From: Polynucleobacter necessarius
GTDB taxonomy: Bacteria; Pseudomonadota; Gammaproteobacteria; Burkholderiales; Burkholderiaceae
NCBI RefSeq assembly: GCF_900095175.1
Contig: NZ_LT606946.1
Span: forward strand, 374,712-438,711
Direction of reading: 5' to 3'
DNA: 64,000 nucleotides
Positions 62,613-64,000 of the stretch are shown one piece after another. Below the pieces are notes generated by a model, which did no database searches, had not been told where the DNA came from, and saw only the letters and a list, made by a program, of their open reading frames with translations. Position numbers and translations under genes: made by a program. Numbering within the stretch: the first letter of the stretch is position 1; every line of letters begins with the position of its first letter.

Positions 62613-62891
62613 ATGGATTTTGAATGGGATATGGCTAAAAGTGATTTATGCCAGATCTCTCGAAATTTCGATTTCACATATGTAGTATCAGTTTTCATAG
62701 ATCTGAATTTGTTGATAGAAAGAGATCAGCGTTGGGATTACGGGGAAGAGCGATTTCGGGCATTGGGTTTGCTGTCCGAAAAAGTATTTGTAGTGATTTA
62801 TACAAAGAGGCCTGCAGCAATTAGGATTATTTCAGCTAGGCGGGCAAATCGTAGGGAGGTGAGGCGTTATGAAGAAAATCATTCGAGTTAG
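62613..62891 (+). CDS. brnT: BrnT-family toxin
   Basis: A 92-residue RelE-fold ribonuclease toxin of the BrnT family: MDFEWDMAKSD start, a variable middle, WDYGEERFRALGLLSEKVFVVIYTKR, and the conserved end RIISARRANRREVRRYEE. BrnT toxins cut mRNA and stop growth until neutralised. The ATG appears to coincide with the transcript start, so no ribosome site is available. It overlaps the downstream antitoxin by 23 bases. The usual BrnA motif (ribbon-helix-helix) is replaced here by an XRE protein. Intact. Confidence 0.87.
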   Translation: MDFEWDMAKSDLCQISRNFDFTYVVSVFIDLNLLIERDQRWDYGEERFRALGLLSEKVFVVIYTKRPAAIRIISARRANRREVRRYEENHSS

Positions 62892-63210
62892 CGTGGATCT
62901 AAATGATCCTAGCAGCTTCCCTAAGGGATTCGTCGATAAGAAATTACTGGATGTAACATCAGAGCGTTTAATTAAATTGCATCAACAGCAGGATGATGCA
63001 GAGGCAATGTTGGATGCCGCTCAATATGCAAAAGGTGTGCGCGAGAGAATTGGTTTATCTCAGCAAGAGTTCTCTAAGCGCATCGAAGTCTCTCTAGAAA
63101 CCATTCGAAATTGGGAGCAAGGTAAACGCAGTCCCACTGGTGCAGCTAAAGCTTTGTTGAAAATTTTAGATAGAGCGCCTGAGATAGCATTGTTGGCTCT
63201 CAGCGTTTGA
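62869..63210 (+). CDS. XRE-family antitoxin partner of BrnT
   Basis: A 113-residue protein. Residues 1-45 form a variable, charged N-terminus likely to wrap the toxin (SVDLNDPSSFPKGFVDKK), and residues 50-105 form an XRE/Cro-type helix-turn-helix: GVRERIGLSQQEFSKRIEVSLETIRNWEQGKRSPTGAAKALLKIL. An AGGGAGGTGAGG purine tract lies just upstream of the ATG inside brnT, giving strong translation relative to the leaderless toxin. It probably binds the palindrome at 62586-62602 to autoregulate. Intact. Confidence 0.85.
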   Translation: MKKIIRVSVDLNDPSSFPKGFVDKKLLDVTSERLIKLHQQQDDAEAMLDAAQYAKGVRERIGLSQQEFSKRIEVSLETIRNWEQGKRSPTGAAKALLKILDRAPEIALLALSV

Positions 63211-63223
63211 TGGCTTCACTAGA

Positions 63224-63256
63224 ATTAAAATGCCTAGCAACGCTAGGCATTTTAAT
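63224..63256. terminator. Bidirectional terminator between toxin-antitoxin pair and trxB
   Basis: ATTAAAATGCCTAGC-AAC-GCTAGGCATTTTAAT: a perfect 15-base inverted repeat with a three-base loop, AT-rich at the base, between convergent units. Confidence 0.9.
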
Positions 63257-63277
63257 TGATGCTTTGACTTACTTTTA

Positions 63278-64000
<723 letters not shown>

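Overview
The window looks like a betaproteobacterial chromosome, most likely Polynucleobacter or a close Burkholderiaceae relative. The reasons are the 6S RNA next to zapA, a DUF3460 gene overlapping scpA, paired cyanophycin synthetases with an associated ABC transporter and DUF1854 gene, Bug-type TctC proteins, and moderate GC. Its most striking property is decay. About 20 genes are broken by single-base indels, nonsense codons or larger deletions, scattered among intact housekeeping genes, and no insertion sequence is visible. This is what early genome reduction looks like, as in the Euplotes-symbiont lineage of Polynucleobacter necessarius. That assignment is inference from gene content and style of decay. 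Some homopolymer indels could be sequencing errors, but the nonsense codons and multi-base deletions are hard to explain that way.

Layout. 1-3.8 kb: a tctC remnant, matB, a TSUP permease, 6S RNA, zapA and a coiled-coil partner. 3.9-9.0 kb: a B12 uptake operon btuB-F-C-D behind a cobalamin riboswitch, with btuB frameshifted at a G tract. 9.1-16.0 kb: a dead oxalate module (Crp-type regulator, oxc, frc, PAS protein, frc, formyltransferase) running into panC, which shares a deletion junction with the formyltransferase. 16.0-22.9 kb: scpA, DUF3460, metG, fdhD, dcd and a basic amino acid decarboxylase. 22.8-24.9 kb: broken TRAP permeases. 24.9-34.5 kb: argH, hemC, hemD, broken ubiC, an RhlE-type helicase, a LysE-family pseudogene, an aldehyde dehydrogenase, an msrA remnant, pdxH and tcdA. 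34.8-41.6 kb: an amino acid permease with an ald remnant, a GDT1-type Mn exporter, pepN and fbp.

41.6-49.1 kb is a cyanophycin locus. The cphA-prime ORF is intact, but cphA has lost its Mur-ligase P-loop, and the divergent ABC transporter and DUF1854 genes are frameshifted. 49.3-52.5 kb: a tripartite tricarboxylate transporter with intact tctC but broken tctB and tctA. 52.6-56.2 kb: an intact copper acquisition cluster (DUF2946, TonB copper receptor, DUF2244, PCuAC chaperone). 56.2-64 kb: ilvD, a FixJ-type regulator with an in-frame deletion through its DNA-binding domain, a RodZ-like protein, glnB, nadE, ppa, a BrnT/XRE toxin-antitoxin pair behind a palindromic and apparently leaderless promoter, and the 3' part of trxB.

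Core biosynthesis (haem, arginine, branched-chain amino acids, NAD, PLP), cell division, B12 import machinery and copper handling are mostly kept. Uptake and breakdown of environmental organic acids (oxalate, dicarboxylates, tricarboxylates), alanine catabolism, cyanophycin storage, pantothenate synthesis and methionine-sulfoxide repair are being lost. That fits a shift from free-living freshwater heterotrophy to a nutrient-supplied niche. No tRNA, rRNA, CRISPR array, phage or transposase was recognised.
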